Shown piece after piece: positions 49,404 through 58,567 of a stretch of DNA of 64,000 bases. The DNA comes from Streptomyces sp. NBC_00237 (GTDB lineage Bacteria > Actinomycetota > Actinomycetes > Streptomycetales > Streptomycetaceae), in contig NZ_JAPEMT010000002.1 in the NCBI RefSeq assembly GCF_026342435.1, forward strand, positions 1,612,001 through 1,676,000. Reading direction: 5' to 3'. The position numbers and the translations under genes were made by a program. Every line of letters starts with the position of its first letter. Position 1 is the stretch's first letter. Below the pieces are notes generated by a model that was not told the DNA's origin, did not search any database, and saw only the letters and a program-made list of their open reading frames with translations.

Positions 49404-50105
49404 CTACTTCTCCTGCTTCTCGTCGACGCCAGATTCAGCGTCGTTCACGTTGTCCTTCTCGTCGACCTGGCCGGTCTCGACGAGTCCCTGCAATGCCGCC
49501 CAACGGATGTCGACGGCGTCATGGTGGTGGTCGGGGTTCTCGTTCAGGCTGGTCCCGCACTGCGAGCACATACCTGCACAGTCCTCCCGGCACACCGGCT
49601 GCATGGGCAGTGCGAGCACTACCGCATCACGCAGCACCGGTTCGAGGTCGAACAAGCCGTCCTCAAGGAAGAGAGTGTCCTCGTCGTCCTCGGCGTCGTC
49701 GCCCGGTTCCGCTTGTGCACGGCCCCGGTCGTCGGCGTCAGGGTACGAGAACATCTCCTGGAAGTCCGCCTTGACGTTGAGTCGCACCGGCTCCAGACAC
49801 CTTACGCACTCCCCCTCGGCGTCCGCACGGACGGTGCCTGTGACAAGCACCCCTTCCATGACGGATTCGAGGCGGAGCCTGATCTCCAAGGGCGCACCTT
49901 CCGGTACGCCGATGACCCCTTCGACACCGAAGTCCTTGGGGGCCTCCGCGGAGCGGGTCAGCCGCTGGAGCGCACCGGGACGCCGGCCCAGCTCGTGTGT
50001 GTCGAACACGAGAGGGTTGCGGTGGTCGAGGCGCGCGTTCAGGGGATTTCCTGCTTTCGGATTGCTGTGGAGGGGCTGCCGTAGCGTCGCAGGACGGAAA
50101 TCCAT
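49404..50105 (-). CDS. YceD/DUF177 family protein
   Basis: A protein of up to 233 residues, conserved upstream of rpmF in bacteria; linked to 23S rRNA or L32 expression. Two cysteine pairs (GECVRCLEP; CREDCAGMCSQC) probably bind zinc. The start is uncertain: ATG at 50105 gives a 20-residue extension without family similarity, while CTG at 50042 (LNARLDHRNPLVFDTHELGR) sits five bases after AGGAA at the conserved N terminus. The CTG may be the true start. Confidence 0.82.
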   Translation of the reverse strand: MDFRPATLRQPLHSNPKAGNPLNARLDHRNPLVFDTHELGRRPGALQRLTRSAEAPKDFGVEGVIGVPEGAPLEIRLRLESVMEGVLVTGTVRADAEGECVRCLEPVRLNVKADFQEMFSYPDADDRGRAQAEPGDDAEDDEDTLFLEDGLFDLEPVLRDAVVLALPMQPVCREDCAGMCSQCGTSLNENPDHHHDAVDIRWAALQGLVETGQVDEKDNVNDAESGVDEKQEK

Positions 50106-50212
50106 GGCGAATCGGGCAGCCGAGATCGCAGACGTGGTCCGCGACGAATGGCCAGGATACTTGACGCTTCGCCCAGGGCCCAATCCGGTCCCCTGGCGAC
50201 CTCGACCAGCCC

Positions 50213-51319
50213 CTAGCGGCCCTGCTCGTACTCGCGCAGCTGGTCGAGATTGATCATGCTCGTGTCGAACATGCTGGTCTCGTCGAGGGAGCCCTGCTGC
50301 TGGTGCGACTGCTGGGGCTGCTGTTGGGGCTGCTGCTGCGCGGGCCGGCCGTACTGGTCGTAACCCTGCTGCTCGCCGTGGACCGCGCCGTGCTGGGCGT
50401 AGGAGGCCGCGTACGGGTCCTGCTGGTAGCCGTACGGATCCGGCTGCTGCCCGTACGAGGCCGCGTAGGGGTCCTGCTGCGGGGGCTGGGGCTGCTGGCC
50501 GTACTGCGCCGCGTACGGGTCGTACGGCTGCTGGGCGGGGACCTGGGGCTGGAGCCGAGGGGGCTCCGGGGTGCGCAGCGGGGCGGCGGGCTGGGGCTCG
50601 GCCAGGTCGGCGAGGAAGTCCGCGTCGGAGCCGCGCAGCTGCGAGTGGTCCAGGCCGTCCTGCTCGGCCATGTGCAGGCCGAGGTCGTCGGACGCGACCC
50701 GGCCGTGCAGCTTCTGGCGGCCCTTGCCGACCGCTTCGAGGGTCTTGGCGAGGACGGCCTCGAAGGCGCCGAGCTTGGTGTCGACGTACTCGTCGGCGCG
50801 GCCGAGGAGGGTGGCGGGGTCCGGGCTGTAGTCGGGGGCGTCCTCGTCGGAGTAACCCTGCTCGTCGAGGCCGGGGCCCCGGCCGAGCAGCTTCTCGCGG
50901 CCCCGGCCCACCGAACCGATGGTCTTGGTGAGGACGACCTCGAAGTTGGCGAGCTTGGAGTCGACGTACTCGTCGGCCTCCGCGCGGATCTCGTCGGCCT
51001 CCTGGCGGGCCTCGGCGAGGATGCGGTCGGCCTCGGCCTGGGAGCGGCGGGCGACCTCGGTGTCGGAGATCAGGTCGCCGCGCTGGGCCTGGGCGGACTC
51101 GATGATCCGCGTCGCCTCCTGGCGGGCCTGCTCGACCATCTGCTCGCGGCCGCCGATCAGCTCCTGGGCATGGGCGAGGGAGTTCGGCAGGGCCTGCCGC
51201 ACCTCTTCGAGCATGTCCAGCAGGTCGGCGCGGTTGACCACGCACGAGGCCGACATGGGCATGGACCGGGCGCTGCCGATCGCCTCGACGATCTCGTCCA
51301 GCTTGTTCTGCACGTCCAC
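50213..51319 (-). CDS. DivIVA-like coiled-coil protein (SepIVA-type)
   Basis: A 368-residue cytoplasmic protein. The N-terminal part (about 1-130) is a DivIVA-like coiled coil (VARRSQAEADRILAEARQEA), followed by two DEYVDxKL repeats (about 115 and 176), then a long disordered Gln/Pro/Tyr-rich tail with repeated DPYAASYGQQ units. It resembles SepIVA, needed for septation in mycobacteria, and sits in the same coaD/rsmD neighbourhood. ATG at 51319. Confidence 0.78.
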   Translation of the reverse strand: MDVQNKLDEIVEAIGSARSMPMSASCVVNRADLLDMLEEVRQALPNSLAHAQELIGGREQMVEQARQEATRIIESAQAQRGDLISDTEVARRSQAEADRILAEARQEADEIRAEADEYVDSKLANFEVVLTKTIGSVGRGREKLLGRGPGLDEQGYSDEDAPDYSPDPATLLGRADEYVDTKLGAFEAVLAKTLEAVGKGRQKLHGRVASDDLGLHMAEQDGLDHSQLRGSDADFLADLAEPQPAAPLRTPEPPRLQPQVPAQQPYDPYAAQYGQQPQPPQQDPYAASYGQQPDPYGYQQDPYAASYAQHGAVHGEQQGYDQYGRPAQQQPQQQPQQSHQQQGSLDETSMFDTSMINLDQLREYEQGR

Positions 51320-51410
51320 CGTGTGCTCGCCACTCTCTCGGCCTGGTTTGGAGACGGACGGGACGACTGTAAGGCCAGTCGGCTCCCGTCCGACACCGGG
51401 TGACGGACTG

Positions 51411-51911
51411 TCAGTTCTCCTGTGCTTCGGCGCGGTTCTCCGCGAGGCGCTTCATCAGCGCCGCGTGGACGTGTTCCGGCAGCAGGTGGGCGACGTCGCC
51501 GCCCCAGGCGGCGACCTCCTTGACCAGACTGGAGGAGAGGAAGCTGTAGGTGGGGTTGGTCGGCATGAACAGGGTGTCGACGCCCGCGAGCCCGTTGTTC
51601 ATCTGTGCCATCTGGAGTTCGTAGTCGAAGTCGCTGACGGCCCGCAGCCCCTTGACGATCGCGGGGATGTCGCGGTCCTTGCAGAAGTCGACGAGCAGCC
51701 CGTGGTGGGACTCGATCACGAGGTTGCCGTAGTCGGCGGTGGCCTCTCTGATCAGTTCGATCCGCTCCTCTACCGAGAAGAGACCTTTCTTCGACTGGTT
51801 GATCATCACCGCGACGTGCACGACGTCGTACAGCCTGGAGGCTCGGCCGATGATGTCAAGATGTCCGTTGGTGATGGGGTCGAACGACCCGGGACAGACT
51901 GCCCGGCGCAT
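51411..51911 (-). CDS. coaD: Phosphopantetheine adenylyltransferase CoaD
   Basis: The fourth step of coenzyme A synthesis. The 166-residue product begins MRRAVCPGSFDPITNGHLDI with the TxGHxD nucleotide motif, and has KGLRAVSDFDYELQMAQMN and YSFLSSSLVKEV. ATG at 51911 chosen since it starts the family consensus and has GAGGG seven bases upstream. An in-frame ATG at 51941 overlaps the rsmD stop by 4 bp and is possible. Confidence 0.95.
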   Translation of the reverse strand: MRRAVCPGSFDPITNGHLDIIGRASRLYDVVHVAVMINQSKKGLFSVEERIELIREATADYGNLVIESHHGLLVDFCKDRDIPAIVKGLRAVSDFDYELQMAQMNNGLAGVDTLFMPTNPTYSFLSSSLVKEVAAWGGDVAHLLPEHVHAALMKRLAENRAEAQEN

Positions 51912-51937
51912 CTGAGGTCCCTCGCTCTCCGGTCCGG

Positions 51938-52522
51938 TCATCGTGCGTCTTCGCACGACGAGGCGGCGTGACCGTACCAAAGGGTCCCTTCGCCATAACG
52001 GCGGGCCCGCAACGGCTCAAATCCCTTGGGCCACTTGAATTCTCCGCCCCTGGTGCTGCGTTCCACGGTGACGATCGCGTCCTCCGTGAGCCATTCCTGG
52101 GTTCGCAGTGTGAGGAGAATCTCCCGAAGATCGTCGTCGGTGACCGCGTACGGCGGGTCCAGGAAGACGACGTCGTACGGATCGGCGGGCGCGGCCCCCG
52201 TCACGACCTGCTCGGCCTTGCCCGCCCGGACCTCGGCGCCGGGCAGTCCCAGGGTGCGCACGTTGTCCCGAATGGTCCGCACGGCCTTCTGGTCCGCCTC
52301 GACGAGCAGGGCGTGCACCCCGCCGCGGGACAGTGCTTCGAGGCCGACGGCCCCGGACCCCGCGTACAGGTCCGCGATCCTGACCCCTTCCAGCGTTCCG
52401 CGCAGCGCCTCCCACGTCGAGAACAGGCCCTCGCGCGCGCGGTCGGAGGTGGGGCGGGTGCCGTTGCCCGGCGGTACGGCCAGGCGGCGTCCGCCGGCGG
52501 TGCCTGCGATCACGCGGGTCAT
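51938..52522 (-). CDS. rsmD: 16S rRNA (guanine966-N2)-methyltransferase RsmD
   Basis: A 194-residue SAM-dependent enzyme. It begins MTRVIAGTAGGRRLAVPPG, and has motif I ADLYAGSGAVGLEALSRG and the N-methyltransferase motif DPPY (VVFLDPPYAV). ATG at 52522 with AGAGG six bases upstream. It lies between recG and coaD, usual in actinobacteria. Confidence 0.95.
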   Translation of the reverse strand: MTRVIAGTAGGRRLAVPPGNGTRPTSDRAREGLFSTWEALRGTLEGVRIADLYAGSGAVGLEALSRGGVHALLVEADQKAVRTIRDNVRTLGLPGAEVRAGKAEQVVTGAAPADPYDVVFLDPPYAVTDDDLREILLTLRTQEWLTEDAIVTVERSTRGGEFKWPKGFEPLRARRYGEGTLWYGHAASSCEDAR

Positions 52523-52598
52523 GGGTTCCTCTGGGTCGGCCTGCTGGTGGTGTCCGCAGGGTGGTGTCTGCTGTCCCACGATAGGACGTAGGGGCCGG

Positions 52599-54812
52599 TC
52601 ACCCCTTGTCCAGGTACTCCTCCCGGTCCTTGTCGAGGAGCGCGTCCAGCGCCGTCCGCAGCTCCGGGAGCCGCTCCAGTTCGGGATCGTCGGCGACGAT
52701 CGTGACGGCCTCCTCGCGGGCGGCCGCGATGACCTCCTCGTCCTCGATGACGGCGAGGACCCGCAGCGAGGACCGCACACCGGACTGGGCCTGCCCGAGC
52801 ACATCGCCCTCACGCCGTTGTTCGAGGTCGATGCGGGACAGCTCGAACCCGTCGAGGGTGGCGGCGACGGCGGCGAGCCGGGCCCTGGCAGGACTGGCCT
52901 CGGGCATCTCGCTGACCAGCAGACACAGCCCGGGGGCCGATCCTCGGCCGACCCGGCCGCGCAGCTGGTGCAGTTGGGAGACGCCGAAGCGGTCGGCGTC
53001 CATGATCACCATCGCGGTGGCGTTCGGCACGTTCACCCCGACCTCGATGACGGTGGTCGCGACCAGCACGTCCACGTCCCCGGCGGCGAAGCGGCGCATC
53101 ACGTCGTCCTTGTCGTCGGGCTGCATCCGCCCGTGCAGCACCTCGACGCGCAGACCGTGGAGCGCGCCGGTGCGGAGCTGTTCGGCGATCTCCAGCACGG
53201 CGAGCGGCGGCCGCTTCTCGGGGTCCTCGGCCTCCTCGGCCGCCTTCTTGGACTTCTTCTTCGGCTCGTCCTCGCCGTCCCCGATGCGCGGGCAGACGAC
53301 GTACGCCTGGTGCCCGTTCTCCACTTCCTCCCGCACCCGTTCCCAGGCCCGGGTCAGGAAGTGCGGCTTGTCCTTGGCCGGTACGACATGGGTGGCGATG
53401 GGCGAGCGTCCGGCGGGGAGCTGGTCCAGTACGGACGTCTCCAGGTCGCCGAAGACGGTCATCGCGACCGTGCGCGGAATGGGCGTGGCCGTCATGACGA
53501 GGAGGTGCGGGGGCTGCTTGCCCTTGGAGCGGAGCGCGTCGCGCTGCTCGACGCCGAAGCGGTGCTGCTCGTCGACCACGACCAGCCCCAGGTCGTGGAA
53601 CTGCACCTTGTCCTCGATCAGCGCGTGCGTGCCGATGACGAGGCCCGCCTCGCCTGTCACCAGGTCGAGGAGCGCCTGCCTGCGGGCGGGCATCCCCATC
53701 GACCCGGTGAGCAGCACCACCTTCGTCCCGAGCGAGGACCCGCCGAGCATGCCCCCCTCGGCCAGCTCGCCCATCATCTCGACGATGGAGCGGTGGTGCT
53801 GCTGGGCGAGCACCTCGGTGGGCGCGAGCATGGCCGCCTGCCCGCCCGCGTCGACGACGGTGAGCATGGCGCGCAGGGCCACCATCGTTTTCCCGGAACC
53901 GACTTCTCCCTGGAGGAGGCGGTGCATCGGGTGCTCGGTGGCGAGGTCGTCGAAGATCTCCCGGGAGACCTTCTGCTGGCCGTCGGTGAGGGTGAAGGGG
54001 AGCTTGGCGTCGAAGGCGTCGAGGAGGCCGTCGGGGGTGGGTCTGCGGGCGACGGCCGGGAGCTGGGTCTCGGCGAACCGGCGGCGGGCCAGGGCGACTT
54101 GGAGGACGAACGCCTCGTCCCACTTGAGGCGGTCGCGGGCGTCGGCGATCTCCGCCTTGGTGCGCGGGCGGTGGATCTTGCGGAAGGCGTCCGGGAGGGG
54201 GATCAGGCCCCGGCCCTCGCGGAGAGCGGAGGGCAGGGGGTCGACGAGCTCGGACCAGGTGGTGGCTTCCATGGAGGCCAGGACCAGGTCGACGGTCTTG
54301 GCGATCTTCCAGCTCTCCATCTGGGCGCAGGCCGGATAGAGCGGGATCAGCTGGTTCGCCCACGCCTCGACGGCGTCCTCGCCCGCGTCCTTGCCGAGCA
54401 TCTCGTACGCGGGGTGGGACAGCTGGCGGATGTTGCGGAACATGCCGACCTTGCCGGAGAACATTCCCTTGCGGCCGGGCAGGAGTTCCTTCTGGTGGTG
54501 GTAGATCGTCTTGCCGAAGAAGACCAGCTGGAGGCGTCCGCTGCCGTCGGTGAGGGTGACTTCGAGGCGCTGGCCCTTGCCGTTGTTGAAGCGCAGGACG
54601 CGGGCGTCCGCGACCTGGGCGACGACGGTGGCGTGCTCGTCGAGCGGGAGGTCGGCGAGCTGGGTGAGCTCGCCGCGCTCGGCGTACCGCCGCGGGTAGT
54701 GGTGCAGCAGGTCGCCGACCGTGTGCAGGTCGAGGTGCTCGGCCATCACCTTCGCGGTGGTGCCGCCGAGTGTCTTCTTGAGTGGTTCGTCGAGCGAGGG
54801 CACGAGATCCAT
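52599..54812 (-). CDS. recG: ATP-dependent DNA helicase RecG
   Basis: A 737-residue helicase that remodels stalled forks. It has an OB-fold wedge domain (about 55-150), Walker A GEVGSGKTMV, DEQHRFG (motif II), MTATPIPRT, a Lys/Glu-rich insert (about 510-530) and the motif VI region QLRGRVGRGS. ATG at 54812 (MDLVPSLDEPLKKTLGG). A DnaA-box-like TGTGGACAA lies just upstream at 54856-54864. Confidence 0.95.
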   Translation of the reverse strand: MDLVPSLDEPLKKTLGGTTAKVMAEHLDLHTVGDLLHHYPRRYAERGELTQLADLPLDEHATVVAQVADARVLRFNNGKGQRLEVTLTDGSGRLQLVFFGKTIYHHQKELLPGRKGMFSGKVGMFRNIRQLSHPAYEMLGKDAGEDAVEAWANQLIPLYPACAQMESWKIAKTVDLVLASMEATTWSELVDPLPSALREGRGLIPLPDAFRKIHRPRTKAEIADARDRLKWDEAFVLQVALARRRFAETQLPAVARRPTPDGLLDAFDAKLPFTLTDGQQKVSREIFDDLATEHPMHRLLQGEVGSGKTMVALRAMLTVVDAGGQAAMLAPTEVLAQQHHRSIVEMMGELAEGGMLGGSSLGTKVVLLTGSMGMPARRQALLDLVTGEAGLVIGTHALIEDKVQFHDLGLVVVDEQHRFGVEQRDALRSKGKQPPHLLVMTATPIPRTVAMTVFGDLETSVLDQLPAGRSPIATHVVPAKDKPHFLTRAWERVREEVENGHQAYVVCPRIGDGEDEPKKKSKKAAEEAEDPEKRPPLAVLEIAEQLRTGALHGLRVEVLHGRMQPDDKDDVMRRFAAGDVDVLVATTVIEVGVNVPNATAMVIMDADRFGVSQLHQLRGRVGRGSAPGLCLLVSEMPEASPARARLAAVAATLDGFELSRIDLEQRREGDVLGQAQSGVRSSLRVLAVIEDEEVIAAAREEAVTIVADDPELERLPELRTALDALLDKDREEYLDKG

Positions 54813-54913
54813 TGGACACCATGGGTCTGACAGCGGGGGCCAGGGCCGTCCGGCCTGTGGACAACTTCCTGGGGACGGCTTCCTGGGGACGGCTTCCGAT
54901 TCCCGTGCTCCCG

Positions 54914-57900
54914 TCAGGCACGGGCCCGGCCGCGTTCGTACGCCGCCCGGTAGACCTCCGGCGTCAGCCGCGACCGCGCGTCCCGCCTCGTCCGTACGAC
55001 GTCGAGGTCGCCCAGCAGCGCCGTCCCGCGCAGCCCCTCCGCCTCCCCCAGCAGTTCCGCCGCCCGCTCCGGAGGGCACGCCTGCGCCCGGGTCTCGGCG
55101 AGTTCGGCGAGGATCAGGCGGCCGGGCTGGTCCTCGGCCAGGACCGCGGCCTGGGCGAACCACTCCTCGGCCTGGGCCGGGTCCCCCTCGGCCAGGGCCG
55201 TGCGGCCGAGGCCCAGGAACACGCGCAGGGTCTCCCCCGTACCGAACCAGCTGGCGGTGCCGCCTTCGATCGCCGCCTCGTAGTGCTGGCGTGCGCGTGC
55301 CGTGTCTCCCGCGAGGCGGGCCGCGTCGCCGAGTCCGCGCAGCGCCCCGGCGGCCTTGTCGGGGACGCCGATGCCACGGGCCAGTTCGGCGGAGCGGGTG
55401 AAGAGGCCGACCGCCTCGGCCGCCCTGCCCGCGTGCAGCAGGACGTGGCCGCGCCGCATCAGCATGTCGGCGGTCTCCTCGGGGGAACGCAGCTCGGTGA
55501 CGAGGACGAGCGCCCCGTCCAGGAGGGCGAGCGCCCGCTCGTGGTCGCCGCGCCAGTACGCGAACACGGCCAGCGGATCGAGGGCGTTGGCGATGCCCCA
55601 ACGGTCCCCGGTCGCCCGGAAGTCGGTCAGTGCGGCCGCGAACTCCTCCTCGGACGGCCCCGGGCGTCCCGCGAACAGGTGCTGGTAGGCGCGGCCCATC
55701 CGCAGCAGCGCCGCCGCCCACGGGCTGCTGTCGCCGTACGCCTTCTCCGCCTCCCGCGTCGCCCCCGTGCTCATGCGCGGGCCGGACGCCAGGGACCACA
55801 GGGTCAGGACGTGCGGTCGGCGCAGGCTCCCGATCAGGCTCTCGATCAGCCGGTCGGCGCGGGCGGTCAGCCCCTCGTCGGCCGGGCTGCCGTCCGGGCA
55901 GGACCGGTAGTCGACCGCCGCCAGCAGGCACAGGGCGTACTCCTCGGCGAGACCCTCGGGAGGGTGCTCGCCCACGGTCAACAGCACCTCGCGTGCCGCC
56001 TGCGCCAGCTCCCCGGAGCGTCCGCGCAGCGGTGCGTACCAGGACAGGCACGCGAGCAGCTTCAGGGAGGAGGCGGTGTCGCTTCGGCGCACGGCCGCCA
56101 GGAGGTCGGTGTGCTCGGCTTCGAGGCGGTCGAGCCACAGCAGCTGTGCCGCCCCGCGCAGGTGGGGTTCGGCCTGCTCCGCGAGGTCCAGGAAGTACGC
56201 GGTGTGGGCCGCCCGGTAGCGCTCCTCCTCCGCGCCCGGTCGCCCCAGCTGCTCCGCGCAGAAGGCCCTGATCGTCTCCAGCATCCGGTAGCGCCCCTCG
56301 GAGGCCGCCACGAAGGACTTCTCCACCAGGGAGGCCAGGACGTCCTCCGCTTCGGCGACCCCGCACACGCGCTGCACGGCGTCCGCGGTGGCCCCTCCGG
56401 CGAAGACGGTGAACCTGCGCGCCAGCTCCCGTTCCGGCTCGTCGAGGAGTTCCCAGCTCCACTCCACCACCGCGCGCAGGGTGCGGTGCCGGGGCTCCTT
56501 GGTGCGGTCGCCGCGCGACAGGAGCCGGAAGCGGTCGTCGCCCGGGCCCGGTGCGCCGAGCCGGTCGCCGAGCCGGTCGGCGAGGTCTTCCACGGAGAGG
56601 GTGCGCAGGCGTGCCGCCGCGAGTTCGAGGGCGAGCGGCAGCCCGTCCAGTGCGGCGCACAGGCGCTCGGCCCGCGCGTGCCCCGCGCTGCCGGGGCGCA
56701 GGTCGAGTCCTGGCCGTACGGCCGCCGCACGCTCCTCGAAGAGGCGTACCGCCTCGGGCGCCTCCAGCGGCTCCACTGTGACCAGCGTCTCCCCGGTGAT
56801 CCCGAGGGCCTCCCTGCTGGTGGCCAGCACCCGCAGGTCCGGGCAGGCTCCCAGCAGCCGTACGGCCAGTCCTGCCGCGCCGTCGACCAGGTGCTCGCAG
56901 TTGTCCAGGACGAGCAGCATCTCCCGTCCGGCGAACGCGGCCAGCGCCGCCAGCAGCCGTTCCAGGGCGTCTCCCGCGCCTGCCCGGTCCGGGAAGCCGT
57001 TCTCCCGCACGCCGAGGGCCGCCAGCACGGCGTACGGCAGGCCCGCCGCGTCCGGCACCGGTGCCAGCTCCACGTAACAGACCTCGCCGGGCCAGCGCCC
57101 CGCACCCTCCTGTGCCAGCCGCGTCTTGCCCGCCCCGCCGGGCCCGGTGAGGGTCACCAGGCGTGCCGTACGGAGCAGCCCGCCGAGCCGTGCCAGGTCC
57201 TCGTCGCGCCCGACGAAGCTGGTGAGCCGGGCGGGCAGGGGGCGCGGCACGGCGGCGCTCGGTGGGTTGAGGAGTTCCAGGTGCAGGGCGGCCAGCTCGG
57301 GCGAGGGGTCCGCGCCGAGCTGCTCGGCGAGGGTGCGGCGGGCGTCCTCGTGGACGGCGAGCGCCTCCGCGGGCCGCCCCGCCGCCCGCAGTGCCCGCAT
57401 CAAGAGCCCGTACGGGCGCTCCCTGAGCGGGTGTACGGCGATCAGCTCGCGCAGCTCCGGCACCAGCGCGGTGCCGCCCCCGAGCCCCAGCTCGGCCGCC
57501 GCGAGGTCCTCCCTGGCGTCCTGCCGCGCCTCACTGAGCCGGTGGGCCTCCGCCTCGGCGACGGGGGTGGGCGCGAGGTCCGCGAGGGCGTTCCCCCGCC
57601 ACAGGGCGAGACCCTCGCGCAGCAGTGCCGCCGCGCGTGCGTACTCCCCTGCGGCCAGCGCTGTGCGTCCGGCGCGCAGTGCGTCCTCGAAGAGGTGCAC
57701 GTCGAGGGATGCCGGATCCGCGTCCAGTCGGTATCCGAAGGGAACTGACTCGATGCGTACGTCGAGTGCCCCGACGCGCCTGCGCAGCCGGGACACCTGC
57801 GACTGGAGCGCGTTCGCGGCCCCGACGGGCGGCTCGTCGCCGTACAGGCCCTCGATCAGCCGCTCGGCGGAGACCGCACGGCCCGTGTTCAGGAGCAGCA

Positions 57901-57994
57901 GTGCGAGGAGGGTGCGCGGGCGTTCCCCGCCGGGGTCGAGGGCCTCTCCGCCGTCGGTACGTATCTCCGTGGGGCCCAGCAGTCCGAAGTGCAC
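54914..57994 (-). CDS. AfsR/SARP-type regulator with BTAD, NB-ARC and TPR domains
   Basis: A 1026-residue regulator. Residues 1-95 form an OmpR-type winged helix (FGLLGPTEIRTDGG ... SQVSRLRRRVG), 100-245 a BTAD domain, 270-560 an NTPase with Walker A GPGGAGKTRLA and MLLVLDNCEHLVDGAA, then TPR helices to the end. Such proteins control secondary metabolism or development. GTG at 57994. The gene lies between recG and rpmB, outside the housekeeping order, and may be a lineage-specific insertion. A 22-bp tandem repeat sits 34-77 bp upstream. Confidence 0.87.
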   Translation of the reverse strand: MHFGLLGPTEIRTDGGEALDPGGERPRTLLALLLLNTGRAVSAERLIEGLYGDEPPVGAANALQSQVSRLRRRVGALDVRIESVPFGYRLDADPASLDVHLFEDALRAGRTALAAGEYARAAALLREGLALWRGNALADLAPTPVAEAEAHRLSEARQDAREDLAAAELGLGGGTALVPELRELIAVHPLRERPYGLLMRALRAAGRPAEALAVHEDARRTLAEQLGADPSPELAALHLELLNPPSAAVPRPLPARLTSFVGRDEDLARLGGLLRTARLVTLTGPGGAGKTRLAQEGAGRWPGEVCYVELAPVPDAAGLPYAVLAALGVRENGFPDRAGAGDALERLLAALAAFAGREMLLVLDNCEHLVDGAAGLAVRLLGACPDLRVLATSREALGITGETLVTVEPLEAPEAVRLFEERAAAVRPGLDLRPGSAGHARAERLCAALDGLPLALELAAARLRTLSVEDLADRLGDRLGAPGPGDDRFRLLSRGDRTKEPRHRTLRAVVEWSWELLDEPERELARRFTVFAGGATADAVQRVCGVAEAEDVLASLVEKSFVAASEGRYRMLETIRAFCAEQLGRPGAEEERYRAAHTAYFLDLAEQAEPHLRGAAQLLWLDRLEAEHTDLLAAVRRSDTASSLKLLACLSWYAPLRGRSGELAQAAREVLLTVGEHPPEGLAEEYALCLLAAVDYRSCPDGSPADEGLTARADRLIESLIGSLRRPHVLTLWSLASGPRMSTGATREAEKAYGDSSPWAAALLRMGRAYQHLFAGRPGPSEEEFAAALTDFRATGDRWGIANALDPLAVFAYWRGDHERALALLDGALVLVTELRSPEETADMLMRRGHVLLHAGRAAEAVGLFTRSAELARGIGVPDKAAGALRGLGDAARLAGDTARARQHYEAAIEGGTASWFGTGETLRVFLGLGRTALAEGDPAQAEEWFAQAAVLAEDQPGRLILAELAETRAQACPPERAAELLGEAEGLRGTALLGDLDVVRTRRDARSRLTPEVYRAAYERGRARA

Positions 57995-58027
57995 CCGGCG
58001 ATTGTGCCCGGGACACCGGGGAGGAGG

Positions 58028-58071
58028 GTCGGTAGGAGGGCAAGAAAAAGTCGGTAGGAGGGCAAGAAAAA
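58028..58071. repeat. Perfect 22-bp tandem duplication upstream of the AfsR-like gene
   Basis: Two identical adjacent units, 58028-58049 and 58050-58071, each starting gtcggtaggagg and ending caagaaaaa. On the minus strand they follow the rpmB terminator and lie 34-77 bp before the GTG at 57994, where a promoter is expected. Confidence 0.9.
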
Positions 58072-58101
58072 ACCGGCCCACCCGAGGGTGGACCGGTTTT
58101 T
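58068..58101 (-). terminator. Intrinsic terminator of rpmB
   Basis: A long stem (58068-58083 with 58086-58101, one mismatch) starting aaaaaccgg and followed on the minus strand by a T-rich run TTTTTTCTT. It lies 36 bp after the rpmB stop. Confidence 0.92.
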
Positions 58102-58136
58102 CAAGCAACCAGCGAGGTGGCCGCGCTATCGAGACG

Positions 58137-58322
58137 TCAGCGCGAGACCTTGCCGGCCTTGATGCACGAGGTGCAGACGTTAAGCCGCTTCGGCGTCCGC
58201 CCGACCACTGCACGCACGCGCTGAATGTTGGGGTTCCAACGACGCGGGGTACGGCGGTGCGAGTGCGAAATGTTGTTGCCGAAGCCCGGCCCCTTGCCGC
58301 AGACGTCGCAGTTGGCAGCCAC
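58137..58322 (-). CDS. rpmB: 50S ribosomal protein L28 (zinc-binding form)
   Basis: A 61-residue L28 with MAANCDVCGKGPGFGNNISH, RRTPRRWNPN and CTSCIKAGKVSR. Both CxxC pairs are present, so this is the zinc-binding (C+) form, like the rpmF copy here. GTG at 58322. It ends in a strong terminator and is divergent from the DAK2 gene. Confidence 0.95.
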   Translation of the reverse strand: MAANCDVCGKGPGFGNNISHSHRRTPRRWNPNIQRVRAVVGRTPKRLNVCTSCIKAGKVSR

Positions 58323-58567
58323 GGTCACTCCAAAGACTTCAGATGCACTTACAGTGAATTCCGGCATGCCGAAAGATCCGAGGATCCTGTGGCGTAGCCG
58401 GGGGAATGTCCCGATTTTCATCGGGCAACCGGAGCAGCATACAACGGCTGCTCTCGTACAACGAAACTACCATGGCTCCCGGGCACCTCGCCCCGGCCCC
58501 TTCTGCCGCCGCCTCTCCTCCGGGGGCTAATCTGCGACAGTTCCCGCTGCTCAAGGAGGAGGCCCAG

